This document shows, in pieces, positions 34,161 to 45,012 of a stretch of 64,000 bases of DNA. Within the stretch, counting starts at the first letter, position 1; each line of letters begins with the position of its first letter. The stretch is from Setoptus koraiensis. Its lineage: Eukaryota > Arthropoda. Location of the stretch: assembly GCA_048013815.1 (NCBI GenBank), contig CM106585.1, forward strand, positions 13,702,001 through 13,766,000. The letters run 5' to 3'. The notes below the pieces were generated by a model, which did no database searches, was not told where the DNA came from, and saw only the letters and a program-made list of their open reading frames with translations. A program made the translations under genes and the position numbers.

Positions 34161-37100
34161 TGAATAAAAGGCTGAATTTTATAATGCTGAACAGAAACGT
34201 CTTATCTTGGTCTAACGATCTATCTTGGTTGCCAAGATAAATCTTGCGACAGGCAAACATTTGAGCATCGGCATCGTGAGCGGTGCCAGCACAAAATTGT
34301 ATGTCTGAATAGAGTGTTTGTTTCTCGGAATTTGCACCCCCGTTCGTCTGGCGATTACCCAATTCGCTCTTGGTGAAACTGGCAATTGTATAACATCACG
34401 AGTTACATTGACTATTGGCAAATAGTCCTGGGAACACACCAACATGTACGCCAGACAGATAGATAAGTCGCTTTTTTATGTAACTCTATGCTGTATGAAT
34501 TTTGCGATTGAGTTAATTTATGTTCGATCGATAAGCGAGCGAGACAGAGAGAAATAGAAAAAAAGAAGTTGTTTTTAGAAGGTGTCTAATGTTGGTCGGA
34601 TCCAATTCTGAGTATTGCACTTTCGCCACCACAATCACACACACACACACACAACAGCTTGTGTGTATGTGTAAATGAGAGTGTCTACTTTTGGCACTTT
34701 GTTTGAAGAGTTACTAATTAATTAATTTCGTTGCTTCCTACTCTCTCCCTCCCAACACATTGTATAAACGAGAGACAAACGTTGCGTCGCTGCAATTAAA
34801 TTATCATTTCTTCTATCAACTTTTGCTCACACACTGCAGACAGGTAGATAAAGCTGAACAGAGTAATAGACGAAGATGATTGTGCCATTAGCAAACAAGC
34901 GAGCTGCTCGTTGCAAGCACCAACCAGTTAAGTTATTATTGCACCAACACGTACACCGTCCGTGGTGCAGCAGGTTGTTGTTGTTGTTTTATTTGGCGCA
35001 TTATTTTCGTCACCGAATTGATCAATCTTGTAACGGCACTTTGTCTACCACAATCACAACCACTGGCGCTGGCAACACCGCCAGACAGGTTCAAAGTCGC
35101 ATAAGTTTCGCTCTTGCTGCGTCTCGCTGTATCTCGCTGCATTAATTAATCAAAATTTTCGACCCTCTATTATTATTACTATTATTATACGAGCCACTAT
35201 TGCAATAATGGGCCTGCCGCAGAACAGACGCCACAACTGGGTGCCGTTGCGAAAATATTCTCCATTCTAACATCGGTATCAATTGATGATGATCAATTGC
35301 ATCTCAGCATTTGCGTGTCTCTCTTTTTTTGTTTGTTTGTTTATTGTTGGTTTTATCGGGTTTTTCTCTCTAGCGTAATAGTGGAGTTGCAGTTGTTGTT
35401 GGTGTATCAACTGTACAATATAAACAGAATAATGTTAGTTTAGTAGCAAACATAAACTATCAAGTAACCAAGTTATCTCAGCTTATTACTACAGCGCTTA
35501 CATTTTCACAATATTACTGTAAAGAATTCATGTAGTAAATTATGCGCGTCACATATCATCATCATCATCGTATCATTTATGATGATAATAGAGGAGAATT
35601 GCCTCGCCAAGTTATCGATAGATAACTGAGAGATTACTAAATCTCTTGTCTCTGTGTTACAGTCACCTCCTCAGCCATTGAATCACAAGCGCAAATTAAA
35701 CTACTAATGATCTCTGAGATAGTTTTCGTGTGTCTGTTGGCCCGCCTGAGCCGACAACCGGCAACCGGCGGGTGGTTAGGCGAGCAGCGACTACACTTTA
35801 CACAACAACGCAGCCAACGGTAATGAGGAGATAAACGCTTTTGAAAGAAATGATAATTCTTCCCTTGATCATGTAATTAGCACTTGATTCACCGTTAGCG
35901 GCTTGAATTGCCTGTCGCTGGCACTGTCTCACTGGATTCTAGAGTCTAGAAATCAATTTGGTGCTCAGTCTCAACGGTTTGCACGTGCCTGCCATTGCCT
36001 CATAGCCGCTCGCAGCGATTAAACTCGGTTTAGAGTACATTCTGTCGGCAGCATAGATCACAATCAATACTGATAGTTAGACAGGGTTATTAATTACCAA
36101 TGGAAGCACACACAAAAGGGAGAAGGCACCTGATAACGTGATGGTTTTGTCCATTGCAGGCACATCATGGCCGCCATCACGGCAAACATTATTATGGCAA
36201 ACAATTTAATCGAAAGTGTGTATAGCCCATGATTTACAGCCATGAATACACAACTTACACAAGGTACAAGGAGCCAGCATATTTGCCAGATATTTGCCGC
36301 TCGACAGAGCGCAAAAATGATGATTGCTGCCACGTTATAAATTGAGCTGGGTAAATATAAATTACGACCATGCTGTTGGTTTTGTCATTGTTATTATTAT
36401 CGTTATTATCAGCGACTTCCACTCGGATAACAACAATCTTGGTGCGTCAGGCTGTCATGCCACTTGTTGCTGTTGCTGGCGTACGTTCAATTCTTCTCAA
36501 TTGTCAGCCCCACTGACATCACCGCGAAATAATAGTAGCTTGGGTGCACACAGGTGTAATACAACGTAATTGCAGATTGATTATGTGTACACTGTGTATA
36601 GTTAATCTGATCAGGGAGACACACATCGACTGTTGAATTGAATCAATTAATTTGATTGCTGTTCGACTTGATGATGAACGATCTGGTGACAAGCGTCTGA
36701 CGATCGAATGCGTGAATATATTATTCAACAATGATTAAATCGACTCCGACGCCTAATCCCACGGCAAGCACTGTCGAGCAACTCAAGCGTCTCATGGAAG
36801 CGCTGACGCAATGTTGTTTAATGCACAATGGCAAACAGACAAATTGTTGTATGTTGTGTTGCATTATGTAGCCATGTTGCTGTCGATTTGCTTGTTTGTT
36901 TGTTTAGCCGGAGACAACGCCGCCGAAAACGATTGATCGCTCACAAATTATTGAGTATTGGCAAACACAGTTTCATTCAGGGGTCAATAAGTTGCCGTTT
37001 AGAGTCTAAATTTGTCGACAGCTCTATTTGGCCAGAAGAACAGATGCTGGCTGCATGACGTCATGGTGTGCGCGAATTTCTTTCTTGTTTGAAAAGTTTG

Positions 37101-37600
37101 TTTATGGCACTTGCCGGCCAGGTGAGCTGTTTGGCAATAGGCAATAAGCCGGCGTGGAAGTGAGATAAACAACAATGACAATGAAATTCGCTGTGTTCGG
37201 CCACATTTATATTTATGTTTATTTGTGGCAAGAGCCAGTCAACCATTGAGGCTGTTTGTGTGTGCTGACAGAGCCGACAGAGCTGATAGAGCTGATAGAG
37301 GTGCAAAAATTGTCATCGCCACACAACTTTAAAAAATTATCCGTGCCCGTCTGCGATCAGACGGCCTCGATGTCCGATTGTAATTTACAATTTGCAAGTT
37401 GCACAACACACACTCACAACAAGTTGTTGCCAGAGCCACTACAAACTGTATCAGAATGTTTGTCTCATTAGATTGAGACATCGGCGTGGCCAGGAGTGTG
37501 GCGGTTGAGTGTAATTATTTCCGCACCCGCTTGTTTGGCGCCCGACAATGACACTCTCAGCGAGCAAATTATCTCCGCCGCCACACGAGCAACAGGCGAT
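34161..37600. other. Gene-poor region
   Basis: Simple repeats (CA near 34636-34655) and AT-rich tracts. A minus-strand frame at 36094-36310 encodes three hydrophobic stretches (IWQICWLLVPCVSCVFM, YTLSIKLFAIIMFAVMAAMM) and is followed by CAG|GTGCC; it could be one exon of a small membrane protein, but without neighbours I do not call it. Confidence 0.35.
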
Positions 37601-37679
37601 ACAACGACAACAACAACGACAACAACAACGACAACAACAACGACAACAACGACAACAACGACAACAACGACAACAACAG
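37601..37679. repeat. ACAACA/ACG triplet repeat
   Basis: Nine-base units CGACAACAA and shorter variants in tandem. Non-coding as far as I can see. Confidence 0.85.
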
Positions 37680-37764
37680 GTAGCCCGAAGGCCTGATATC
37701 TTTATATCGTGGCAGCGAAATAAAGTTGTTCTTCGAAAATTCTCTCCACTCTAAAACAACAACA

Positions 37765-37790
37765 AGCGCCGCATATAAATAAGCGGCGCT
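37765..37790 (+). promoter_or_regulatory. TATA box inside a perfect inverted repeat
   Basis: AGCGCCGC and GCGGCGCT are exact reverse complements and enclose ATATAAATAA, so the TATA box (TATAAATA, 37774-37781) sits in the loop of an 8-bp dyad. A TCAGTGCGC initiator-like site follows at 37822, some 50 bases on, further than usual. No coding frame follows. Confidence 0.45.
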
Positions 37791-38096
37791 GAATTTCACG
37801 CTACGATTTTCGCCTGATTAGTCAGTGCGCGCAAATCGTCAAGAGAAGAATCACGGGATAGTCGACAAAAATATTCACAGATATTGAAACGCTTGCCGAG
37901 CGACTGGCTCAAAATTGATTTTTATGTTTCGAGCGCACTGTCTAACCAAGATTCTAATTAGCCATTGTTGCATTAATGCAGACTGCTGATCATCAAACGT
38001 ATGGCTGAATTGTTGCCAGCGCTAATTGTTATTGATGAGCTGAGAGGCATGTAGCGACGAGGCTCTTTAATAGATTCAACTTGTGAATGGCGCCGA

Positions 38097-38102
38097 TATA
38101 AA
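38097..38102 (+). promoter_or_regulatory. TATA box in the gene-poor region
   Basis: GATATAAAGGCG matches the TATA consensus well. No recognised coding frame lies downstream before 39772. Confidence 0.3.
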
Positions 38103-38480
38103 GGCGAGCTCCGGTCTTGGTTCATCTCGTTTCGATCCTCTATCATCTTCGATCGGGCTCAACACCTTGAACTACACTGTTTCAAGCCCAAGTTTATCTG
38201 TCTATTTTCTCTCAATAGTAATCAATTAGTGAATTGAGAATTAAGAATTAGAAATTAGAAGAGCCATTGTTGTTGCTGTTGTTGTTGTTGTGTCGCTGCT
38301 GCTAACAAGTTCGGCCGAACCGGCAATGCTGTCAGTCGACTAACCAGTCGAAATAACGGCTACAGCACACATGCATAAATTAAATACCACCACGGGCCGC
38401 TCAATTGGATATCATTGTTGGATTTCGTTGCCATAGTTACCATCCATGAATCATCATTGCTAGCGCTCATACTACACTAT

Positions 38481-38514
38481 TTATATACCAGATAAGTTCA
38501 GTTAGCGTCAGTGC
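38481..38514 (+). promoter_or_regulatory. TATA/initiator pair
   Basis: TTATATA at 38481 is followed by TCAGT at 38508 with 29-base spacing to the A. The open frame that follows (to 38744) has no ATG at its start, so this may serve a leader exon or a non-coding RNA. Confidence 0.3.
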
Positions 38515-39573
38515 GATCTCGAGGCGACTCTGGCTCGCCTGCCTCTGTATTGATTGGATTGAGTTTCATATCACTATTATTACACTTGTTCGAGCTTCTC
38601 GCAAGCGTGTTCACACGCTTGCACAAAGAACATCACCTGTCAGTGGAATTGTTCGACGAGCTAATTAGATGTGTTCGAATGAATGAGCTTGAACTCGGCA
38701 CATCAAGACGCTCGCTTCAAAGGTGGCCAACTGTTTATGCATAAATGAAAGAAGCGTAACTATTGTCTGCACTACAATAGCATCAATGGTTCTTTTCATT
38801 GATTTCGTTGATCATCCTCTCTCTTTCAGGCCACGCTCTTTGTTGCTGTTGTTGTCGTTGTTGTTATTGTTGCTGTTGCTGCTACTGCTGTGATACAACA
38901 GCAACAACAAAGCATGTTTTATCACACTAATCGATAGATGCCAGTAATTGACAGTAATCAAATTTCGTGAAACCCTATGGCTATTATTATTACCATATCA
39001 ACCACACGATGACGATCATGATCTTGAGAAACCGGTAAACTGTTCTCTAAAGTCATGTAATGAGAAGAGCGGCCGTCGAATATCCAGTCAGTGCGGATGC
39101 AACATTCGCTGAACGGCGGCCACTTGCAACAACCTGTTGAACAGATAAGCGATCTAAAGCAAATTCAGTTTGGCAAGCTCGTCAATTGTCGCTGGGTAGT
39201 GAGAGAGAGAGCATAGATACGGGGGCTCGTGAGCTCATGCTCACGGGCCACCGACGGTCGAAAAACGCCTAGCAATACTGGGATGTCACAATTGATGATC
39301 TCTCTTTCTTGTCGCCGGTGTCATGCAGATCTCCGCATCAATATGACCCGCTAGTAACGATGACCCCTGCAATCGGTGTAGAGTATACATGCAGATTGAA
39401 ATATATTTGACAATTATTACTTCGTATATTGGGCCACGCGTACCAACCAGCAAGCTTGTAAAATCTCTCTTGGCCCTTTTTTGCAGTTTATCTGCCCGCA
39501 TTTACCCTGATGATGAATGACAGAGTGCGGCCAGAAATAGCATCATCACTTGAAATTTTGATTCAATAATGGA
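38515..39573. other. Intergenic upstream of the secreted protein
   Basis: Contains a CTG/TTG tract with a partly complementary CAACAGCAACAACAAAG near 38840-38915, and one half of a flanking repeat at about 39293-39380. Confidence 0.35.
39293..39380. repeat. Flanking repeat, left copy
   Basis: GATCTCTCTTTCTTGT...CATGCAGATCT...AGTAACGATGACC...TGCAAT recurs in diverged form at 41809-41910. The two copies bracket the secreted-protein and protease-homologue genes. Confidence 0.55.
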
Positions 39574-39580
39574 TATAAAT
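39574..39580 (+). promoter_or_regulatory. TATA box of the secreted-protein gene
   Basis: TATAAAT lies about 200 bp upstream of the ATG at 39772. An initiator is less clear. Confidence 0.4.
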
Positions 39581-39771
39581 AGTCCATCCTTGCGACTAAA
39601 AATTGCAACTGCAAAAATTGCAAAAAATGATTCAACTTTTCTCTCTTTGTGGTTGTTGCTATTCGTATCCATACTCCCGTCATATTCCAGTTAGTTTTAC
39701 TCACTACTACAATAATTCCGAACTGAGATAACCTCTTCAAGTTCTCTTAACCCTCTTGCTTCGAAGATAGC

Positions 39772-40581
39772 ATGGCCACGAAAATCGTTTCAATCATACT
39801 ATTCAGCTCAGTTGCGAGCTTCTTTTTGGCTAGCTCTGCTCAAGAAGTTGCCGACTATGCCGAAAAATTATTGGAAGTGCTTCATAAATCAGTAGAGGAA
39901 GATATTTCAACAGATGAAGTAATTTTAGAAATACCAATATCCGATTGGGAGGAAGCCGCTAAAGAATTTTCCAGTTGGCCACCGGACTATCTAGAGAAAT
40001 TGCACGCGCAAGATTATATTGCCCTACTTATTGACCAAGTTTTGGTGCCGTTTAGAGCCTCTTACGAGTATATTAAGCTATACGATCCAGATAATGTTGA
40101 TAATTTCTTGAAGGGCCTGGTGGATAACTTCAAGAAATACTTTTCCATATACCAGAGGGTTGATAATGGATCCATGGTTAAGTACCCCAAGACGTCTAAA
40201 TTATGGAATGCGCTGATGTCTGAAATTGATCAGGGAAAAACTGACACGAATATCACTTTCAGAGATATCAAGTTTGCTTATGATGAATATAACATCTTAA
40301 GACAGAGAAAAGACAAGGAATTCCTGGGTATGCCTGTAGAGGGTAAACCCGACTTTGCAACGGATAGTATATTACATAACGCGGAAGAGTTCAAATCATT
40401 GCGAGAGTTCTTCAAGGCACCACAAGTACATATGTTGCAAAACACCATTTTTGCCCTTGTGGACATGGCAAAAAGAGATAATAAACCCGAATTGAATAAT
40501 GCGGAAAGTTTAGTGAGTTACTTCAAGCAGGTATATAAGTCATTTAATTCAGAATTCAACGGCAACTCGGGTGACCAGTGA
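39772..40581 (+). CDS. Secreted protein of unknown family
   Basis: Single exon, 269 residues. The N-terminus IVSIILFSSVASFFLASSA is a clear signal peptide with likely cleavage before QEVADY. The mature protein is acidic and probably mostly helical, with no Cys in the parts I read, many Trp/Tyr/Phe-containing amphipathic stretches (ISDWEEAAKEFSSWPPDYL, VDNFLKGLVDNFKKYFSIY), and one N-glycosylation-like NGS. I recognise no domain. AATAAA at 40637-40642 gives a short 3' end. It sits just before a protease homologue on the same strand, and a diverged ~90-bp repeat brackets the pair. It looks intact; a salivary, gut or haemolymph role is only a guess. Confidence 0.75.
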   Translation: MATKIVSIILFSSVASFFLASSAQEVADYAEKLLEVLHKSVEEDISTDEVILEIPISDWEEAAKEFSSWPPDYLEKLHAQDYIALLIDQVLVPFRASYEYIKLYDPDNVDNFLKGLVDNFKKYFSIYQRVDNGSMVKYPKTSKLWNALMSEIDQGKTDTNITFRDIKFAYDEYNILRQRKDKEFLGMPVEGKPDFATDSILHNAEEFKSLREFFKAPQVHMLQNTIFALVDMAKRDNKPELNNAESLVSYFKQVYKSFNSEFNGNSGDQ

Positions 40582-40782
40582 TAGATAGACACGGGCCTCC
40601 TCCGTGATTCACATTGATTTGATCCAAACACCACACAATAAAAACGTGATTGGTCCTAATGGGGCCAGACCGAATAAATGAGCTTACTTATAGTAAGAGT
40701 GGTAAAGCTGAGCTCGTACACCTCTAAATATCCTTTTTTGTCAACTAAGATTGATCTTAAGATTGAAAACGGGTCGGTGGCG

Positions 40783-40824
40783 ATTCTTCGAATGACTATT
40801 CTTCGAATGACTATTCTTCGAACC
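40783..40824. repeat. 15-bp tandem repeat in the protease leader
   Basis: ATTCTTCGAATGACT occurs almost three times head to tail. In one frame it encodes SSNDY repeats. Confidence 0.8.
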
Positions 40825-41810
40825 ATGATGAACTTTACAAAGCAAATAAAAACCTCAAACCACCGGTTGCTAGTTGGTCTAGAAAGGAGAAATCAAAATC
40901 GAGACGGACCAAGGGACGTAAAAATCCGATAGTGCATAAACCGAGAGCTGAGAAACATTCTGATGGTGATGTAGAGTGAGGCATCAATCCAAATCGTTGT
41001 GCCAATAAGTGGTTGCCCAATAAGCCAGCCGATGCTCGAATAAAAACAAGAATTTACGGAGGTGAGGAGGCATCCAACGGAGACTTTCCTTGGATGATTA
41101 GAATCGACCATAAAGATAACACTACAATTGTAAGGAGTTGTGGTGGCACAATTATACACAAACAAATCGTTGTGACGGCTAGACATTGCATCAGTCAGGG
41201 GATGACCATGACATTACCAATATGCTAATATATGCTGGCCGCACCACCTACTGAATGGTGGCAAGTGAGAGGAGTCGAAGTTTTTTCGAGACATGGCGGA
41301 GATATGTCGAGGCCCGGTGATGCTGCATTGCTTAAGCTAGACAAGCCACTGATTTGGACAGATTATGTTAGACCTGCTTGTTTGCCACCAGCCGAAACAG
41401 GTGACGAAAATTCTGGCCGTTTAAAACCAGGCACAAACGTAACTGTAGCTGGATGGGGACGATTTGAGGACCAAGAAGATGACTCAAAAGTAACGAAATT
41501 ACTAGCTGGTATTATGACAATCCGGGATCTAGAAATTTGCGACAGATTTTGGGTAGAAGAAGAAAAAGAGTTTTGTACACTCACCCCCATTGACGACTCA
41601 AAGTTTATCGGAGCCGGAATGAGTGATTGTGGTGGACCAGCTCTATATGTTAGGAATGGTCCAACGTATAAGGATAGGTGGCAAATCTATGGCATAGTGA
41701 GCGGAGGGGCTCATGAATCTCGAACATGTACAGTGTACCCGAGAGTGACTAGATTGTTAGAGTTCATTGAAGAATTTAAGCAACGGTATATACCCGAAGG
41801 CGATTGGTGA
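40783..41810 (+). pseudogene. Chymotrypsin-fold protease homologue, disrupted
   Basis: From about 40985 the sequence encodes an S1 protease: a pro-region Cys, then RIYGGEEASNGDFPWM, SCGGTIIHKQIVVTARHC (catalytic His kept), GDAALLKLDKPL (Asp kept), and GMSDCGGPALY where the family has GDSGGP. The nucleophile Ser is therefore Cys (codon TGT), and the Gly just before Asp194 is Ser, so ordinary serine-protease activity is unlikely. The region 41200-41255 is read best in another frame and contains a stop; another stop lies upstream at 40976-40978. Upstream lies a Ser/Asn repeat and a Lys/Arg-rich stretch. Mites are known to carry families of inactivated proteases (SMIPPs of Sarcoptes), which makes a degenerated paralogue plausible. 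Sequencing error cannot be excluded. Confidence 0.7.
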
Positions 41811-41910
41811 TCTCTCATTCTTGTTGCCTATCATGCAGATATATCATGATATATCATGCAGATCTCAGCCTTAGTATGGCCTGCCAGTAACGATGACCGC
41901 TGCAATTAGC
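41809..41910. repeat. Flanking repeat, right copy
   Basis: Diverged partner of 39293-39380. It contains an extra perfect 16-bp palindrome, ATATATCATGATATAT (about 41838-41853), and a partly repeated CATGCAGAT. Confidence 0.55.
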
Positions 41911-42949
41911 GACGGGTCGGTGTTTGCTTGTTTCGGTCAGTCTCTTGGTTTCATAAGAAGAGTAACGAGGCAGCAATGCGAGTCGTGAGATACAGGCTGC
42001 GAAGACACTCTTAGAAAAATTGCAAAACAAGCGAAATTCTGAAGGACCGATCTTCGACGATCAAATTCGTTAGCCCGGTAATCAAAGTTAGATCGTTGTA
42101 AGCAAGCGACTTTTGGGAGAAATTTTTGACGAAGGTTTCTCCAGAGTCGCTTCGCAGTCGCTACTGACAGGGTGCACACTCTTCCTTTCGAACCAGTCGA
42201 TCTTTCAGCGCTTACCATAGAAGGTAAGTGTGAAAATTTCCAGAATCTAGAGCCAAGAGAAGTCAAGATACGCACCTCGTGATTCTTTTCTTCCCGCAGT
42301 GTTTAGTCTGATTGCTGCGATCAAAAAAATGTTTTCACATGTAACCTGGGTGGCCAGCTCATGATTTATGACAGCTCGGTGTTGGCTCGTTCTCGCAATG
42401 CAACCAAATTAACTTCTGATTGTGTGATCTTATCACTAGGGTGCTTAAAAGTGTTTATGGGACAGGATAAGAGTATGTTTATTGTGATGAAAAAAATGTT
42501 TGCAAAAATGATTTTTAATTGCACCGTTGCCAGCCACACACTGTATCGATGAGGATTGCACCCAATTATTTGTCACTCGTTGTAAAAAGCAAAAGTAAAG
42601 CAAAAGTAAACTGTCACATGCTCTCTGACAAGATGAAAATGATCAAGATAGCCAAACAAAAGCCTTGAATTAGTTGATACCTTCCATAAATTAGGCACAA
42701 ACAAACGAATTATATCTAGTCTACTCATGTGGCCATTGTGTGGCGCTCTGAAATTGAAAGTTTTCAACAGTAGGAAAAGGATTAGATTTATTACTTATGC
42801 GGGCGGCAGGCAACAAGTTTTATCGTAATAAGAATCGGGATTTGGCGTAAGTCTCAACAAATGGTCGACTATCTATTTCATGTCAATTATTGCGACAATG
42901 ACTATCGCATTTTCAATATCAGGCATAGAGTTTCTCGATGGAGAGAAAG

Positions 42950-42988
42950 TATTTAAACTCTCTGTTTTACTCTTTGGTGCTATCAGTC
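42950..42988 (+). promoter_or_regulatory. Peptide-gene core promoter (TATA + initiator)
   Basis: TATTTAAA (42950-42957) is followed by TCAGTC with its A at 42985. The same pair is kept in the other cassettes (reverse strand near 45865-45906, 61735-61760 and 63400-63440). It predicts a leader of about 118 bases. Confidence 0.6.
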
Positions 42989-43102
42989 ACTAACTTACCT
43001 AACAAGTGTAATCAGCTCCAAATAAACAAGCAGTTGTTATTTTAAAATAACATAACTCGCAAGACGCATAACCATACAACCGGCCGTAACTAACAGAACA
43101 AA

Positions 43103-43291
43103 ATGAAGAATTCTTTCGTTGTATGTCTTTGCCTGTTTGCTTTCCTCCTGATAGCAACATCGGGTATAATTCAACCATGCTTTGGACAAGGTCCTCTCGG
43201 AGATCTTCCAGAGAGACTTGTCGCCAATCTAGGTGATGCAGTCGACAATGAATTACGTAGACCTTTAAACTTAAACTTTAAACGCAAATAA
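43103..43291 (+). CDS. Small secreted peptide precursor (copy L)
   Basis: 62 residues. Signal segment SFVVCLCLFAFLLIATSG leads to IIQPCFGQ; the predicted mature part then reads GPLGDLPERLVANLGDAV and ends NFKRK. A TATA/initiator promoter and a kept leader precede it; AATAAA at 43517-43522 follows. The 87 bases from ATG to the CFGQ codons equal those of the 63.2-kb copy and differ by one silent base from the 45.6-kb copy, while the mature parts differ strongly. In the 55-bp stretch still alignable with the 45.6-kb copy, all four substitutions change the residue (V/A, G/A, V/I, D/N). Family unknown. A conserved signal with a variable mature part is typical of fast-evolving defence, venom or effector peptides, but function is not shown. 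Confidence 0.65.
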   Translation: MKNSFVVCLCLFAFLLIATSGIIQPCFGQGPLGDLPERLVANLGDAVDNELRRPLNLNFKRK

Positions 43292-43895
43292 TAGTTCATC
43301 GGTTGATCAACCCGCAACAAGATGGTTCTTATCAGCCGTGAAAGATCTATGTGCCGGAACCACTCTTAGAATTGACCTGATGAATATGGAACAAGCAACA
43401 CAAAAATGTTATGGCAGAACAAGATGTAAGATTGGAAATGAATGAGAGCGAGTTTGCAACTTGAAGCCAATTCAATTGTGTTAGATTGTTGTCGAAAATG
43501 AATGTCAAAATGATTCAATAAACATTACGGAAAAGAATTATAAAATGAAAGTCTTGCTTTACTTTGTGATTTTTAAATAATGGTAGTAGATACTGTTCTC
43601 TTGGCCGCTCCATGTGATATGGATGCGAAATGAAGCCGAAACCACTTGCAGATCCAATTTGGATTTGTTTACCATACGTCGATGGAAAATAAACACATCT
43701 AAACGTCACAGCTCGCGTGAAGAAAACAATCTAGCCCATTGGTAACAATATTTATTGCCGCACGCGCTGATTACCCACAGGAAACGTCAGCTCTCTTCAC
43801 GATAATGAATGGGAAAGATCGATAACCATTGAGATTAATCAATCAATGATTTCACATTCATTGCTATGGCATGCTCCAAATCAAGTCGATTATCG

Positions 43896-44962
43896 TGCAT
43901 CGCAGCATATCAACTGTCAAACAATCACTGTACCGGCATGTCCGCTGAAGACAGATCACTCGATTTGCAATACGCAAAATTCACGATGCGACCCATTAGC
44001 GACGCTTCGTCGTCACTCTTTCGAAGTTTAACACTTTACTTCACAAGCCATATACAAATATGTCGTACTCAATGTCGATCTGTATTATCTCGTGCCTCAT
44101 TTCGCGAACTTCCGCACCGATGCTTCAGAAACGCTTTGCTGCGGTCTCGATACTTAGATTCGTTGAATTTACACACGCGATTCCCGTTTCGGTCTATACT
44201 TATCACTAGGGTAGGGCAAATCGGTAACTAAAATCAACCAAAATCGGTTCTTATGGGAGCAAATATAGCATTTTTTCGGTTTTTTCGGTGACTACAAATA
44301 CGTCTCAAAATCATCCTTATGATAAGAATGACTCGCTAGAAAATTCTTAGGGTTTTGCCATGCACAGGAATAGTTCGGCTCGGAACCGACTTGCGCTACC
44401 CTAATGATAACTCTTTGTATGTTTGCTACTTCTTCTATCTAAGTTTGAGATATTTCTTGCCGATTGTTCTTTTAGCCTCGTTTATTGTCTTACATTGTTC
44501 TTGCTTTCTGGCCGAGTAAGATTGAATATGTTAAACTAGGATATTACAACTGAAATTTTACTAGCTGTTGTACTACGAAATCTCAATCGTATTTTCCAAG
44601 AAAATGATAAGTACTAATTGAATCTCGACAAAAAACCGCTGTCAATTTTTATTAATCGCTTTTTTTTGCTTAAGTGTGAACAAATAATTGATAACGACCA
44701 AATAAACCTCAATCATTAGCAAGCGGATATTTGATCAATGGATGATATGACCTGCTCTTCGGGACAAATGTCCTCCTCATAGAGTGATAGTGGCTCGTCA
44801 ACTTCCTTTTCTTTAATTTGGCATTTTTCTGCGTTGAAATATAAATTTGCCAGAAAGTCGATGTCATCGGGATCCCCAAATGGATATCTTTTCTTCATCC
44901 TGCCATTGTTAACCCCATGACACATGTAGTAGGCATCTGGATAAGATGACGGATAAAATATC
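43896..44962. other. Spacer between the inverted cassettes
   Basis: 1.07 kb holding an inverted-repeat element (44207-44403) and the start of a coding-like fragment (44716-44963). Elsewhere no gene is seen. Confidence 0.5.
44207..44403. mobile_element. Short inverted-repeat element, 197 bp
   Basis: Internally deleted relative of 4773-5275, lying in the opposite orientation. Ends TAGGGTAGGGCAAATCGGT and, reversed, TTAGGGTAGCGCAAGTCGGT, bounded by TA. It keeps both outer ends of the 503-bp element joined at a central deletion, a typical MITE structure. Confidence 0.75.
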
Positions 44963-45012
44963 CGATAATCGACTTGATTTGGAGCATGCCATAGCAATGA
45001 ATGTGAAATCAT
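44716..45012 (-). pseudogene. Unknown coding fragment (gene X) at a cassette edge
   Basis: A 98-codon frame. Its first residues (MISHSLLWHAPNQVDYR) come from cassette R; from the junction at 44963 onward it reads IFYPSSYPDAYYM, NNGRMKKRYPFGDPDD and an acidic tail. The segment 44857-44963 is repeated at 46770-46876 with one mismatch, where it continues upstream as YIDYLSDLYYGTENRR. This indicates an older gene X split by cassette R. The tandem Tyr/Pro/Cys pattern loosely recalls chitin-binding proteins but I cannot assign it. The present chimeric frame is probably not a functional gene. Confidence 0.4.

Larger units (their letters stand above)
41910..43895 (+). repeat. Peptide cassette L (plus orientation)
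   Basis: Contains the 43103 peptide gene and its promoter. Bases 42088-43895 match 44963-46767 in reverse complement over almost their whole length, and 41910-42300 matches 62230-62625 (also reversed). The first part (about 42000-42245) carries a protein-like conserved block on the minus strand, facing away from the peptide gene. Confidence 0.9.

Noticed and set aside
33272-34445. Cluster of overlapping frames on both strands
   Set aside because: Same composition effect as at 23 kb; none looks like a protein family.
36094-36333. Hydrophobic minus-strand frame, possible membrane-protein exon
   Set aside because: Hydrophobic stretches are suggestive, but no matching upstream or downstream exon was found.
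38511-38744. Plus-strand frame right after a TATA/initiator pair
   Set aside because: Begins without ATG at the predicted transcription start; the first ATG leaves only a short tail.
42573-42767. 64-codon frame conserved at 63627-63821
   Set aside because: Conserved because the DNA of the cassettes is nearly identical; the frame is broken in cassette R.
43515-43709. 64-codon frame identical at 45149-45343
   Set aside because: Lies in the 3' part of the inverted duplication; identity follows from DNA identity, no independent coding evidence.
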